This document shows, piece after piece, positions 1 through 12,130 of a stretch of DNA of 64,000 nt; the first letter of the stretch is position 1, and every line of letters starts with the position of its first letter. The DNA comes from Torreya grandis (Eukaryota > Streptophyta > Pinopsida > Cupressales > Taxaceae): positions 3,755,501 to 3,819,500 of the forward strand of contig JARHVA010000224.1 in the NCBI GenBank assembly GCA_037957365.1, in the 5' to 3' direction. Both the position numbers and the translations under genes were made by a program. The notes under the pieces are model-generated. The model had not been told where the DNA came from. It saw nothing but the letters and a program-made list of their open reading frames with translations, and made no database searches.

Positions 1-708
1 TATTTTAGGTAACTTAATAATAATATTATTATTAAAATAAAAACTATTCTTAAATAGTTTAAAGTAAAATCAATAATATGACTAAGTGGCCAAAAAGTAA
101 TGTCGACAACTTATGTTTTATTATTAAAATAAAGTAATTTTGGAGTTTGAGTGGAAAAGGTATATAAAATGTGGAGAGGTCTATTTTTGGCATTTATCTA
201 TCATCATCATTTATTTCATTTGATGTTAAGCACGTTTGCTCACATAATCAGCGTTTGGGGATGAAAACCCTCAATACTTAGCTAGTGATATTATTCAAAG
301 AACATGCTTAACAAAGGTCAGTTGGGCATCCCTAGGAGGTGGGTGAAATAGTTAGATAGCTTTGAGAAGTGATAAATCAACATTGGCAGCCCTTGGGATT
401 TAGGTGAATCAGTTCAGAAGCTTGAGCATAACTATTTTGAGGGTTCATTGAGGTGGGAGTAGCCATATGAAAATGTTTAGTAGGTGATTTCAAATCAAAT
501 AAACCTCTGGGATGTTGATAAGTGATGCATGAGCAAGTCAAAGTGGTTAGATAACAAACATTGAAGAGATAATTTGAGAATTTGAAGATGCAAGAAGTTG
601 AAAGTGTGTGTGATTTTTGTGTAAGATTAAAGATGTAGTTAATAAGATGGCTACACTTGGAGAAATATTGAATAATTAGGTTTTTGTAAAAAAGGTGTTA
701 AGGTATCT
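1..708 (+). pseudogene. 5' part of host Ty1/copia element: possible LTR/leader and first part of gag
   Basis: The last ~170 bases are a copia gag (UBN2-type) fragment with frameshifts. One frame reads FENLKMQEVESVCDFCVRLK, and the next frame continues with KDVVNKMATLGE and then FVKKVLRYL up to position 708. The protein resumes across the Gypsy-1 insertion at 17841 (TPR then NHFVIIIEENKDLTTLYFDH), which proves that the two flanks were once joined. Upstream, a TATATAAAATGTGG promoter-like box at about 171-184 and a weak match to the sequence at about 41750-41850 suggest that the end of the copia 5' LTR lies within the first ~300 bases. The LTR end and primer site are not identifiable. The gag call is strong; the LTR call is tentative. 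Confidence 0.65.
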
Positions 709-2187
709 TGTTGTTCCCAAAATCAACTACACTCATTTTGTGGACAAACCCTATGAAACTTATCCATTTCGTAATCTACACTCTAAGTTGATTGATAGTG
801 ACGAGATTATCTTGATGTCAAATGAAGTTGTTCGACATCCTAGGAAAGTTTACGACTTTCCCCTGACATGTTTTTTTTTGAAAATTGTGAAACTTGTTGT
901 AGTCATAAACTGATCAAAATATTGATTTTACTTGTGTAAGATCAGCATTTTTTTCCACCCTTACATGGGTTTTGTTTTTCACATGCTCAAGTGGAATTTT
1001 TTGCCACCATTGCATGTTCTTGTTGCCAGGCACATGTTAGGGTAGCAAATTTTGCTATTTGAGCAATATCTTTGAGATCTTAAACTTTGAGTGGCATTAA
1101 TGGCCACTCATGTTGAACATTAAAGGCTTGTTTCCAAGCTTTTAAATGTATTATTTTCTTTGTTTTTTCTTATCTTTTAATTTATCAGAGTTTCTTAGAC
1201 ACATTTTCACAACCACTCGACTGTGGTGATGGAGGAAGATTTCAAATTCATTGCTGCCAAGCTTAGGGTTTTGAACTTGCCAAGAAAGTTGTTTTCAACT
1301 TCTAGGGTTTCATTTTTTGAGTGATTTCTGTTGCAGATTAATATTTTCATTTTGCTTTATCTTGTGTCTCGTCGACCCTTTTTCTTTCATCATTTTGCCC
1401 TAGTGAGCCTTAGTGGTGAATTTTACCAAACCTTCATTCATGCCCTAGGTTATTTTGCATGTCATCAGTGGTTTGAAATGACTAAGGTTTACCCTCCAAA
1501 TTTAGGTGAAAACCATCTTCCAAATAACTTGGTGATGACAGCTTTAATAAGCTGCTCTCACGGTTCCTGTCATGAACAAGTCAAATGCAAAGATGGTAAT
1601 TTTTGCCACTTAAAGTATTATGAGATGTTCTCAATAGGAAGTGTAAGGGTGGAAATTTTTTTTGCCTTCTCCAAGTGATAAAATTTGAAACTAATACCAT
1701 ATGTGATATCAGCAAAAATTGCCGCTCAATCATTACTCTCATTGCCTACAGTAGCAGCTAATTCTACCACTTGAACATCAATAGCAAACCATACTAATCT
1801 AAAATGTTAGCAAATTTTGTATCCACTTCATAAACACTTGAATTTCCTCATTACTTGCATGAGTGGTGAATTTTTCCACCGATGCATATATAACAATATC
1901 CCTCACATGCAAGGGCGAAAAATTTAGCTGCCCATGCAATCATTCTCTTAAAGTTTCCTAACTCTAGGATATTTTTTATTTTGTTTTTCTGAGCCCACTT
2001 TCCCCTAATTTTTTGGCCTGCTCACACTTTAGCCCTTTTAAGTGCATCTCAATAGTCATGATCATTGACATGTAATTTTCCTAGATTGCCAGTATTTTCC
2101 CTAATTGCATGATCATGAATTTTTGTTTTAGTTTCTTCTATGGATCTTCTTTCTTTATCGACATCCTTCTAGTAACAGCTCATTCAG

Positions 2188-5100
2188 ATGAATGAGTTGT
2201 CTTTGAATAAGTTGAAAGTGATGAAGTATAAATATCAAGGTATTTTTTCAATCACCTTAGTTACTTATAATTTTGATGACATTAGAGATACAAAGATTGG
2301 CCATGTGGACATGGCTAAGTTTGTGGAGAGAACCAAGTCAAGCAATCCCATCTCTAAAATGAAGAAGATAATTGACAGTAATATTGTTTTAATATCTTAT
2401 TTCTTGGTGGCAGTCCACAACATAGAATTTGTCCTTCAATGTGCTTAGTTTTACAACAGAGATATTAGGGCTATGATGGATGCTAGTGGCAATGTGATAA
2501 TCAGACTAGATCCCAAATTCATTGATAAGGTGTTTATGTGCCCTCCTGCTACAGAAGTGATAAAACTTAATTTTGTTGAAGCAAAAAAATAGTATGACAA
2601 AAATCCTGAAAAGGCAAAGAAGGTAATCAATAATAAATGGCTCAAGACTTCAAGGTCAAATTTGTCAAGGTGGCCATGAAGTTTTCCTAGAAGTGACTTT
2701 ATAGAAGAAGCTAGTGATCTGATAACTCTTCTCAGCGGGATAAGAGGTTTGTCATCTTCCTCATAGTTTCATGAATGGATGTATCCTTTTATCAAGGTAA
2801 TACTCCAAGGCAAACAAACCATCTTTTGGGGAGAAGAAATTAGCAATGCTTTGCATGAAAAATTGATGAAGGTATCCACTACCTTCAAGTTCTACATGAC
2901 TTCTTATTTGGTGTATATTGTAGCTTCTATGAGAATCTTCCTAGGTCTAACATCAGAAGGAGATAGGAGGGTAATCCCTGTATGTCAATACTATTCTTAG
3001 TTAACATTAAAGGGTTTTATTCATCATTTTAGGAGAGTAAATGATGCCTTCTTTATAGTATTCTTATATATTTTTGATCCTCAACTAGAAAAAAGAAGAG
3101 TGTCAGATGAGTCTTGGTTAGTGGTAAATGATTTTGGATGCATGTTCTTACAATTTTCTTCTTTCTCATATTTGAGGGTTGGCTTTTTACAAGGTCATCC
3201 TTATATACTTCCAAGATTCCCCTCAAACAAACTGGTCTTAATAGAGTTATGCAAACAAATGATCATCATGCTTTTTAACTAGATGGAGCTCAAGAAGCCC
3301 AATTTCAGGTTCCCAATTGAAATTGGCAGGTATTCAGTATTAACTACTATGAAGGCTAGGGTCATGGAAATTGAGATGCAACTTGTAACCATGAAGCAAT
3401 TCAAGAGAATACCAAATTTTGACTACAGTGGCATGAAAGACATAATAAAGAGGAAAACCCAATTCCATGAACCTATGGTTGAAGATGTTTGGGTAGATTT
3501 GAGAACAAAAGAAGATGTCAGGAGATTGGACTACAGTAGGTTGTCTCTTGAGTAGATTGAATATCTGGGACTTGTTGATATTCTTGAGAATCTAGTGGAT
3601 GATGGAGAGTTGATTAATGACAGATATAATACTGAACAAGTCATTAATTCCCCTCTCCATCCAATCCAATGGTCCCAAAAAGAGTTGACCTCTTTGAGGA
3701 AAAGATTTGAACCTATATTGGCAAACACCAATAATTGGCTAGAAAATAAGGGAATTATTTTGAAAGAATTCTTCATAGGGTCAGAAATTGAGATTCAAGA
3801 GGAAACAAGAAGAAAAGTGGAAAATAGGATCAATAAAAAAAAGTGATGTTCCTTCTTCTTTCAAGCCACATAAGCCTAAGATCATATTTGTGACAAAGAA
3901 GTCAAAAGCTATGGAAAAAGAGTCTGAAATAGAGGATATGGAAGTTGAGAAATAGAGCACTAAAAAAATAGCCATGGAAGAGATAGAGATTGAAGACAAG
4001 CCTACAAATCAACAAGAGGAGGAAACTTTGTTCCCAAAAGAGAATGTACAACAAGAAATGGGAGTCTCTTCTCCCATGCCTGACACACCTGTTGTAACTC
4101 CTTTGTCTATTTCTCTTATTCATATTCCCTCTTTTGAATCTCCCTCTCCTTCCAAAATAATTTTTGACAACCCTCAAACCACTTTTGAAGATATTCTCCA
4201 TTTCTCAGGGTCTATTCCTAGTTTGTCCTCCTCATCTTCTAATATTGGAGATACTTCTATTTTTGATCACTTTGTAAAAGGTGCAATTTTTACTAACAAT
4301 CCATCTATTATTTACACTACTAGTGCAAGTACAGCTCCAGTGATGCCAATAATGGGGACAGCCCTAATGTGAGTACTTCTATGCTTCTACCATGGTTGTT
4401 AGCTTATACACCAAAAAGGAAAAAATAAGCCATCTCCCCAGATGACTTTGATTTTAATAAGTTGGTGCCTGTAAAAGATAAGACCCTGAAGAAGCTAAAT
4501 ATTCTTTCAAAAATACTTAGGGACGAGAGACACAAATTTATATAGATTGTAAGACCTCCACAGGATGCAACCATAGAAAATTTTGATATAAATGATTACT
4601 CTATCTCTAGAGTTGAGTTAGAGAAGATAACTCATGAAAGTGCCAAGAATGATATGCAGTCAGCCATGGACATCCTGATTTAAAAATTTGATAGGGATAA
4701 AGAAATGAAAGATCACTACAAAGCAATGGTGGAATAGTTGATTGTAGTGGTAAGTAAAATCACTTTGATTTCAGAAGCAGTAACTCCTGATACCATTTCT
4801 ATAGAAGACCCCATCATTTAGAAAGTATAAAAGACTCATCTCAAAGGAAAAGTACTTGAAGAGTACTTGGACAGGATGCATGCACAAGGAATTTACCTAC
4901 TTATACAGCTATCTAAGAATATAGATAAAATGAGGAAAATAAGAGTAGAACTTGATGATCTCATTGATGTTGTTTCTCAAGATACTGAAAGTATAGAAAA
5001 GAATCATGATAAATGGGTGGAGATGAGAAAACTGAAGATAAACACTCTAATATCAATTAGCATCATTCTTGATAGGGATTATTATACTGAAACTAAAGAG

Positions 5101-5532
5101 GCATTGACATATAGGATCCATGTGCTTAAATATTTGATCAATGACCTTGAATCTATAAGGGAACTCAGTGAACAAAGTGATTTAAATCTTTTGCATAAAT
5201 TGGAGGAGCTACCTTGCAAGCTTACATCACAAGATAACCAATTTCTCTCAACAGAAGAAATGATTTGAGAATTTGAAGATATGTTCCAAAAATAATTTGA
5301 AGATAAAACATTTTCTATAGCCTCTATGGACAATATTTTGGACAATTAGTTGTCTCTGAATAACTTGGAAACCAAGTTAACTAGTCATGCAAAATCAGTC
5401 AACACAGTAAGAGATGCCATAGTTAGAGCCAAGATGATTTTTAGGAACACTGTTAGTCCAGAGAGTATCAGGATGCAAGTAGCTTTCACTATGTATGATG
5501 GACACATGAATAAGGATGGTGATACAAATTGA
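2188..5532 (+). pseudogene. U3-resident ORF of unknown function, 5' LTR copy (about 1,114 codons, broken)
   Basis: This is a long degenerate frame lying wholly within the U3 of the LTR. Frame +1 runs from the ATG at 2188 to an A-run frameshift near 3840, frame +2 to about 4360, then frame +1 again to the TGA at 5530. Open stretches occur at 2188-2448, 2779-3282, 3283-3846, 3974-4372, 4867-5268 and 5350-5532. The N-terminal half is mixed globular (motifs include ASGNVIIRLDPKFIDKVF and FRFPIEIGRYSVLTT). The middle is a low-complexity acidic/Ser-Pro linker. The C-terminal ~220 residues are charged and helical (KNIDKMRKIRVELDDL, KYLINDLESIRELSEQ). I recognise no gag, pol or envelope domain and no signal peptide. 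The general size and layout recall uncharacterised plant transposon-associated proteins, but I cannot assign it. Most stops are TAG/TAA at positions that read Gln in the other LTR. Confidence 0.75.
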
Positions 5533-5726
5533 AGCAATATCTTTTTCACTTAGTTTATTTTTCATTTTTTATATGTACTTTTGAAACAACTTTGGACATT
5601 TTTAGATGTACTTTTTTCATATGTAATTACATGTAAAAAATAGGAAGTTCCAAGTCAATAAGGACTCCTATTTTTGAATAGGTCAAAGTAGTTAGGTTTT
5701 TCCTAAATTTTCTCAAGGCCTCTCCC

Positions 5727-5734
5727 TATAAATA
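5727..5734 (+). promoter_or_regulatory. Probable TATA box of the Gypsy-1 5' LTR
   Basis: TATAAATA lies between CTCTCCC and AAGAAGGCCTC. The same box is at 17119-17126 in the 3' LTR. It aligns with the TATATAA box of the Gypsy-2 LTR in an otherwise conserved block (GAAACTCTGCCAAATTAAAG downstream), so it is the likely core promoter of the genomic transcript. The long ORF ends about 195 bp upstream of it. Confidence 0.6.
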
Positions 5735-6449
5735 AAGAAGGCCTCTTTTAAAACAGGATTATCTTTTGAGTTATTGAAACGAAACTCTGCCAAATTAAAG
5801 AGCATTTTGAGACTTTGAGTTCAAATTATAAATCAAATTTTATTAAGTGAATGAGAAAGCAAGTGATCTTTCAAACTTTGGGTTGAAATAACTTGTGTTG
5901 TATTGGAAATTGTTCTTACATCCTTTTCCTAATATGATCTTATCTATCTGATTAAATAGTAGTGTGAGTGAAGCTAATTTGAGAGACATTCTAAAGTTGA
6001 TTGTGGAGACCTTGTGCTACAACAATTATATTTAGTTTGTTATTTAGTGTTTTAAAGTAAAGGATATTGGAAAGGCTTTGAACTACTATTATCTTTTGTG
6101 ATCATATATTTTGTCATAGTTTTTAGTGAAGACTTTGGGCTACACCTTATTTTAATTTGTTCTAAGTTATAAATCAAAAAAAGAAGAAACGATAGACTTT
6201 GTGCTCTCATGGTTTTCTTGGTTTTTCAATTACTATCAAGAAAGTGTTCTTTTATTTTTTAAATATCATTTTTGAAAAAAGAGAAATGGATGATATGGTC
6301 TCACCCCTGAGTTAGTATTTAATTTAAATTAGTTTGTGATAGTTTATAGGGAACCTCCCCTTGCTGAGAGGAGATATTTATCTCATTACACTATGGCTGA
6401 TATAACCATTTTGCCTTCAGTTAGTTGAAGACAAAATATTCACCCAATA

Positions 6450-6475
6450 GTTTTTTGATGACTCCACTGGGGACT
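6450..6475 (+). other. Gypsy-1 primer-binding site region
   Basis: Directly after the 5' LTR the sequence GTTTTTTGATGACTCCACTG matches the equivalent Gypsy-2 site (GTTTTTGGTGACTCCGCTAG on the minus strand). TGGTGACTCCGCT in Gypsy-2 has the TGG start expected opposite a tRNA CCA end. I do not assign the tRNA. Confidence 0.55.
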
Positions 6476-6809
6476 GAACATGCAATTTGAAGCCTCATGA
6501 TCTGAGTTGAAGCATTTCCATTTATTTTCCATTTGTATCAAATTTTGTTGAGTATACTACATTTTGGTAGATTCACAGTATACGTGAAGCAAGAGAGCTC
6601 AAGGTATTATTGATCTTGTATTTGAGTTGATGAAACAAAATAATTTTGATCTTTTGACTCCATGACCTCATCTTCAGTGAACCAGGAGTTTTCCTCCTAC
6701 CAATGCCAAGTCTCCAATACTAGGTGAAGCTTCTAGTACTAGTGTTAGCAGAGTTTTGTCTATTCATACTCCATAAAGGTTTGTTATCCTACCTTTTAAT
6801 TAGCATATC

Positions 6810-8141
6810 ATGGCAGCCCAAGGACCTTGGGGTAACACTTTTGGTCCTCTAAATTTAACCCCACCTTTGCATGAACTACCTCATAGTTCAAGAAAGAATT
6901 TTCCAAAGTTCTATGGTGATGGGAAAGTTCACCTTAATGAACACATTGCAACTTTATGCATAGCCTGTGGTGTGATAGGTGTTGAACATGAAGATGTAGC
7001 AGTAAGGAGTTTTTTAGAAACACTACAAAGTGCTACTATAGATTGGTTTTATCATCTTCAAGCTTAGACTATAACCAATTGGAACACTCTCAAGACCAAG
7101 TTTAAGGCTAGGCTCAAACCTACAGAAGATGCACATGCCTTATTGGCTCAACTTAAAAAAATGAAGAAGGAGCCTCATGAGCCTATATGAGAATTCATCA
7201 CTAAATTAAATAAGCTAAGGAATAGGATTCCTGCAATCGCTCAGCCAACACCAAAGAATCTTAAGTGCTTCTTTATCAATTCTCAACTTCCTGAAGTGAG
7301 TTTCTTGTTAAGGTGGTCTGACCCTGTAGATCTTTTTATAGCTCAAATTTTGGCTACCGAAGTTGAAGATGATCTTATCCTTGTAGGTAAGATAATAATA
7401 AATTCCAATAAAAGTAGATTTTCCTCTTTTATGAAAAATTCTTCCACTAACACCACTGACCCTATGGTGCAAAAGTTAGCAAATGAATTGCTAGCTCTGA
7501 AAAGGCAAATGTTTCAAGGTATGTCTGCTTCTCCTTATCAAGATACACCAAGGAGGACATTTCTAAACAATTCATATCAAGGCAATGCTGCTAAAAATCA
7601 AGGGCAACCCAATCATCTTTTTTCTACATAGGGGAAGCTTGTCATTGAAGCAGCTCTAGTCAACTCATCGATTGGTTATTATGAAACCAAACATGATCAT
7701 TCTTTCCTACCTGAGTTGGACCAATAGAATGATGATAATCTCTTTGTAGAAGGAGAAGAAGAATTAGCTGGTGACTCCACCATTGGTTTTCTGAATTACC
7801 AAGATGAAGCTAAAAAATAAGGTCAAGTGTATGATAGAGGATATGCTATTTTTACTAGGTCCCAAAATCAGTCAACTCAGCAAGTTAATAAGGGAAAAGC
7901 AAAAGAATAACCTCAACCAGTGATCTCAATTGGTAAACAAGGAACTTCACTTCCTTTCCAATCAAAGGACCCGATGGGCAATAAGCAAGTAAGTACATCT
8001 AACAATCTTGTATCTTCTGCTTCTATTCCTTAGACCAGTACTACATCAAATAAAAATTAGAATGATGGATTTCCTTCCTCTATTCCTAGTTCATTCTAAT
8101 TATTTGACATAATAGATCATGCTAGGAAGACCAAGATCTAA
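6810..8141 (+). pseudogene. Gypsy-1 gag (degenerate)
   Basis: The frame opens with MAAQGPWGNTFGPLNL and aligns through its length with the gag of Gypsy-2. It includes the retrotransposon gag core (FPKFYGDGKVHLNEHIA, VIDWFYHLQA-like, PTEDAHALLAQL). Stops interrupt it at 7066, 7188, 7630 and several later positions; the 7066 TAG replaces a Gln codon still present in Gypsy-2. The C-terminal part ends in LFDIIDHARKTKI followed by TAA (8139-8141), where the protease polyprotein should continue. The protein would build the virus-like particle. Confidence 0.85.
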
Positions 8142-8433
8142 ATTTATAAAGTTGAGTATTTACAAGCTAATCCTAAACAATTTGATAGGTTGGTTGAATA
8201 CATCAAAAACAAAACCATCCCTACAAGACAAGATTTTCACTCAAATTTTGTTCAAATCTTCAGGAATAGGTAATTATTTCCTTTCCACTGAATATGTTTC
8301 TAATGAATCAAAAGAGTTTTTAGATGAATTTTTAGGTGAAGGCATAATAATGCTAGATTCTTCCCTCACTAATGAAGAGGAATATTTTGAGCAACAAAAT
8401 TCAAGAAAATCAAATGCTAATGAGGTTTAGGTT
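8142..8433 (+). pseudogene. Gypsy-1 collapsed protease region
   Basis: Sequence homologous to the start of the Gypsy-2 protease polyprotein (VEYLQANPKQFDRLVEYI) continues for ~80 bases. It then jumps within a few dozen bases to sequence that in Gypsy-2 lies downstream of the protease (NYFLSTEYVS and following). The D-L-G-T active-site block and the rest of the protease are missing. This looks like an internal deletion of about 500 bp relative to Gypsy-2. Confidence 0.6.
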
Positions 8434-8820
8434 TTGGAATTTGATGGCAATTGTTCCTCTACCAGTTCTAGAGCCAAAATTATTATGATATCCCCACAAG
8501 GAGATATTTTCCCTTGCTCATATAAGTTACAATTTGACAATACCAATAACACCACTGAATATGATTCATTGTTGCTTGGATTGAAAGTTGCTCATGCTAG
8601 AGGTGTTAAGATTCTTCATGCTCAAGGAGATGTTGAATTAGTGGTTTGTCAAGTGAGAAATTTTTATCAAACTAAAAATAAAATATTGTGACATTATCGT
8701 AATCACGTATGGGATTGCATTGAAAGTTTTGATACTTTCAATATCTCTATGGTGCCAAGAGAGTTTAACGATCATGCAAAATCATTGGCTGTCTCTGCCA
8801 CTCTTATCGTTCTTGATAAA
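8434..8820 (+). pseudogene. Gypsy-1 archaeal-type RNase H domain, upstream of RT
   Basis: The frame reads LEFDGNCSSTSSRAKIIMIS, then FDNTNNTTEYDSLLLGLKVA, HAQGDVELVVCQV and MVPREFNDHAKSLA. This is the archaeal/plant-type RNase H fold found as a second RNase H in Tat-clade elements. The first three catalytic acidic positions (D of FDGN, E of TTEY, D of QGDVE) are kept. The last Asp (AD in Gypsy-2) is changed (HAK). There is one in-frame TGA at about 8689. It lies before the RT, not after the native RNase H. Confidence 0.8.
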
Positions 8821-9299
8821 GATTTCAAAGGAAATAAATACACTATTGAGTTGGTACTTTGACCAAGTTTACCTGATAATGTTGACCATTGGCAAGTGTT
8901 CAATGGTGTTAATCAAATTATTGCTTTCCTAGAAAACATGGATAGCTTTGATGAGCTCTATTTTGAAGGTAGTGAATCTCCACCATGGGAATATGTTTTT
9001 GAAATAGATTCACAAACTGGTGAAGAGTTTATTCAACTAAAAGGGAATAAAATTCTAAAAGGTTTGGTTTTCCTTAAAAAACTATTTGATAAGCATGATA
9101 TTTATATTAAGCAACAACAACAACTAGATTCAAGTTCTTCTATGGAATTTGAGTTCAGAGGCAGATCCCAAAATGGTCAACATTGGGAAATGTTACACTG
9201 ACGATGAAAATTTCAAATTCATTACTCTCCTTCATCATTATATTGATGTTTTGGCATATTCTTATGATGATCTGAAGTCTTTTAGGCCTAAAGAAATTC

Positions 9300-10010
9300 A
9301 GCATGAAATTCTCCTTAAAGTTGGGTCATTGCCTCACAAGCAGAAACAAAGGCAATATAACCCCAAAATATCAGGTACTATCCTTTCTAAGATTCAAAAG
9401 ATGTTGAATGCAAGGATATTTTTTTCAATCCATAATTCCACCTAGATCATGAACATAGTTCCTATAAGGAAAAAGAATGGAAAAAATCATATTTATGTTG
9501 ATTTCAGGAATCTCAACCAATCTTATCTAAAGAATAACTACCCCCTACCCATCATGGACCAAGTATTACAAACAGTAACTGGTTCAGAAATGTTGTCTAT
9601 GCTAGATGGATTTTTGGGGTATAATCAAGTGGAAGTTAATAAAGTAGATCAATATAAAATTGCTTTCACTACACCTTGGGGCACATTTTTATATCATAGA
9701 ATGCCTTTTGGTTTGATAAATGTTGGCACCACATTCTAGAGAGCAATGGACCTTGCCTTCAGAGATGAGATAGGGAAGTTCATTGTGGTGTATTTTGATG
9801 ACTTGACTATTTTCTCCAAACTTTTCCATGATCATGCGCACCTTTTATGACAAGTGTTGGAACATTGTTGACAAAATGGTATTTCTCTCAATCCTAAGAA
9901 GTCATTTTTTGGGGTTGTAGAAGGTAAACTTCTCGATCACATTGTATCCTGAGAAAGCACTAAAATTGACTCAGAAAGAGTCAAATCTATTCAAAGTCTT
10001 ACTCTACCTA
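9300..10010 (+). pseudogene. Gypsy-1 reverse transcriptase
   Basis: Ty3-type RT with the palm motifs in order: VPIRKKNGKNHIYVDFRNLN, NNYPLPIMDQVLQ, LSMLDGFLGYNQVEV, MPFGLINVGTTF, and the catalytic YFDD at 9791-9802, where Gypsy-2 has the usual YLDD. Stops occur at 9737, 9847, 9868 and 9949, so the copy is inactive. It is followed by the thumb/connection region (VNFL*RFIPEFVEKTYHIV). Confidence 0.88.
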
Positions 10011-10099
10011 CTATTAAGACTATAGTTCATTTTTTCTTTGGAAAGGTGAATTTTTTGTGAAGGTTCATTCCTGAATTTGTAGAGAAAACCTATCACATC

Positions 10100-10705
10100 G
10101 TCAACATAATGAAGGGTAAGACTAATTTCCATTGGAATATAGAAGGCAAAGGGGCATTTGAGGATATCAAGAAGGCTATTGCTCATGCTCCAGTTCTTAT
10201 TTGTCTAGACTATACCAAAGATTTCATAGTATACAGCTACACTTCTGAACATACACTTTCAACAATTTTGGTTCAACAGAATGAAGAAGGTGTGGAATCT
10301 CCCAAATCATTTATGAGTTTTCCTCTCCAAATTCATGAATTGAAATATTCAAACATGGAGAAGCATACTTATGTCATGGTTAAGGTGGTAAAGCATTTTT
10401 GATTCTATATCCTGAATTCACAAACTGTTGTTCTGGTGCCTGACACAATAGTAAAGTCTATTCTAACTCAACAGGAGTTCATCACTAAAAGGGGCAATTG
10501 GATTACTAAGATCCAAGAGTTTGATCTTGATATAAAACCTACTAAGCTTATGTGTGGAAGAGGCTTGTGTCAATTGATTGTTGATAATGTATCAAAAGAA
10601 ATAGGGGATGAAGAAGTAGAAGTTGAGGACATGCCAACATTTCTTTTTGTCACTACTACTGATGAGTGGTATTCAAATATCACTTTTTTTTTAATCTATG
10701 GTTAG
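10100..10705 (+). pseudogene. Gypsy-1 degenerate native RNase H (tether-like)
   Basis: FIVYSYTSEHTLSTILVQQ occupies the place of the canonical Ty3 motif ending in Y-T-D-A-S; the catalytic Asp is Tyr. The downstream TDH block is also lost (SILTQQEFITKRGNWITKIQ). The same changes occur in Gypsy-2, so the loss predates both copies. In Tat elements and retroviruses such a domain serves only as a structural tether once another RNase H has been acquired; that role here is inferred. Confidence 0.75.
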
Positions 10706-10849
10706 TTTCCTACCCATATATCTTATAAAGAGAAAAGGATTGTTAAGTTGAAGGCTGCAAACTATGTCATATGGGACAATGGTTTGGATAAAAAAGTCTT
10801 GATGGAGTATTTCTTCATTACATAGATAAAGTGCAACAAAATAGACTTC

Positions 10850-11925
10850 TAGAGTCTTTCCACAATTTGGCTTGTGGAGGACATTTTTATACACCTGTGA
10901 TGGCTCACAAGATTCTATGAGCTAGATACTATTGGCCTACACTATTTCAAGATATGTATAATTAGGTGCATAGGTGTGAGTTGTGTCAACAGTTCATTGA
11001 GAAACCTAAGTTGGCCGCATTACCTCTCAAGCTGGTGGTGATTGAAGAACCTTTTCAGTAATGGGGCATCAACTTCATTGGTGCTGTAAACATACCATCA
11101 AGTGCCAGACATGACTATTTTCCCACCGCAATAGACTATTTTACCAAGTGGGTGGAAGCCAGCCCAGTTAAGCATGCTACTTCGGAAGTGGTATGCAATT
11201 TCCTTAAGGGAAATATTATTTCCTGGTTTGGAGTTCCAAACAATATTGTAGCAGACAATGCTACTTGTTTCTCTTTCCATGAGATTACTAGCTTTTGCTA
11301 GAAGCATGGGATCATTCTTTCTCACTCTTTACACTATTATCCGTAAGGAAATGGTTAGGCAGAATCAAGTAACAAGAATTTGGTTACTATTATCAAGAAA
11401 CTGGTAGATGAAAATCAGAGAAGTTGGCATAAAGCATTGTTTGATGCTTTATGAGTAGACATGATTACCCTTAAAAGGGCAATATGTATTTCACCATTTT
11501 AGATTGTGTATGGTCTGAATGTACAGATACCAATTACCTTGGTATTGCCAACACTAAAGTTGACAAAGGCAGTGGAAGATCAGAGTTTTGAAAGTTCTAT
11601 TGATAAAAGGATCATGTACCTAACTGAATTAGAGGAGCAACAAACTATGGTAGTGGACCATATTGCTGAGCATCAAAGTCAGGTAAAGAAACTCTGACAA
11701 AAAATCAAGGACTCGTGAGTTTCAGATTGGAGATCAAGTCTTGTTGTGGGACAAGAGGAGAGAACCAAGAGGAATACATGGGAAGTTCGATTCCTTGTGG
11801 AGAGGTCTGTTCACAATTTATCAATTCTATGGTTGAAATATCTTCTTTTTGAAATATCACGATGGAACACCATTCTTGCTACCTCACAGTGGGCAACATC
11901 TAAAACACTTCAATCCTTGAAGTAT
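10850..11925 (+). pseudogene. Gypsy-1 integrase (degenerate)
   Basis: The zinc-binding H2C2 region (HNLACGGH ... CELCQQ) leads into the DDE core: DYFTKWVEA (first D), VADNATCF (second D) and GNG*AESSNK (E), followed by the C-terminal LWDKRREPRG/LWRGLF block. Stops at about 10918, 10963, 11058, 11298, 11341, 11356 and 11452 inactivate it. The next ~200 bp to the 3' LTR hold no further ORF. Confidence 0.87.
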
Positions 11926-12130
11926 CAGATAAGTTTATTTTTGCATTTGTATAGTTTTTATGTTTTTATTTTTTGAGTTTTTTTTATTTGTTTAGTCTTT
12001 TCTGTCTTTTTATTTTTGGTAGCTTGACTCCATATCCCAATGGCATGGCTAAAGGCACTTAGAGACTGGATTCTTCTCCCTTTGATCATTTTAAAGTTCG
12101 ATCGATGGAAGTTCCTCAGCTAGAGCTAGC

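Larger units (their letters stand above)
709..6449 (+). repeat. Gypsy-1 5' LTR (5741 bp)
   Basis: It begins TGTTGTTCCC and ends CACCCAATA, where the 3' LTR keeps the canonical CACCCAACA. The first ~120 bases and everything from about 5690 to the end are recognisably homologous to the LTR of Gypsy-2. The intervening ~4.8 kb is not and contains the long ORF. A TATA box at 5727-5734 places U3 at about 709-5755 and R-U5 in the last ~690 bases. Confidence 0.92.

Noticed and set aside
2188..5532. Alternative genetic code reading TAG/TAA as Gln in the U3 ORF
   Set aside because: The same C-to-T pattern occurs in gag, pol and Element 3, TGA and frameshifts also occur, and cytosine deamination explains it.
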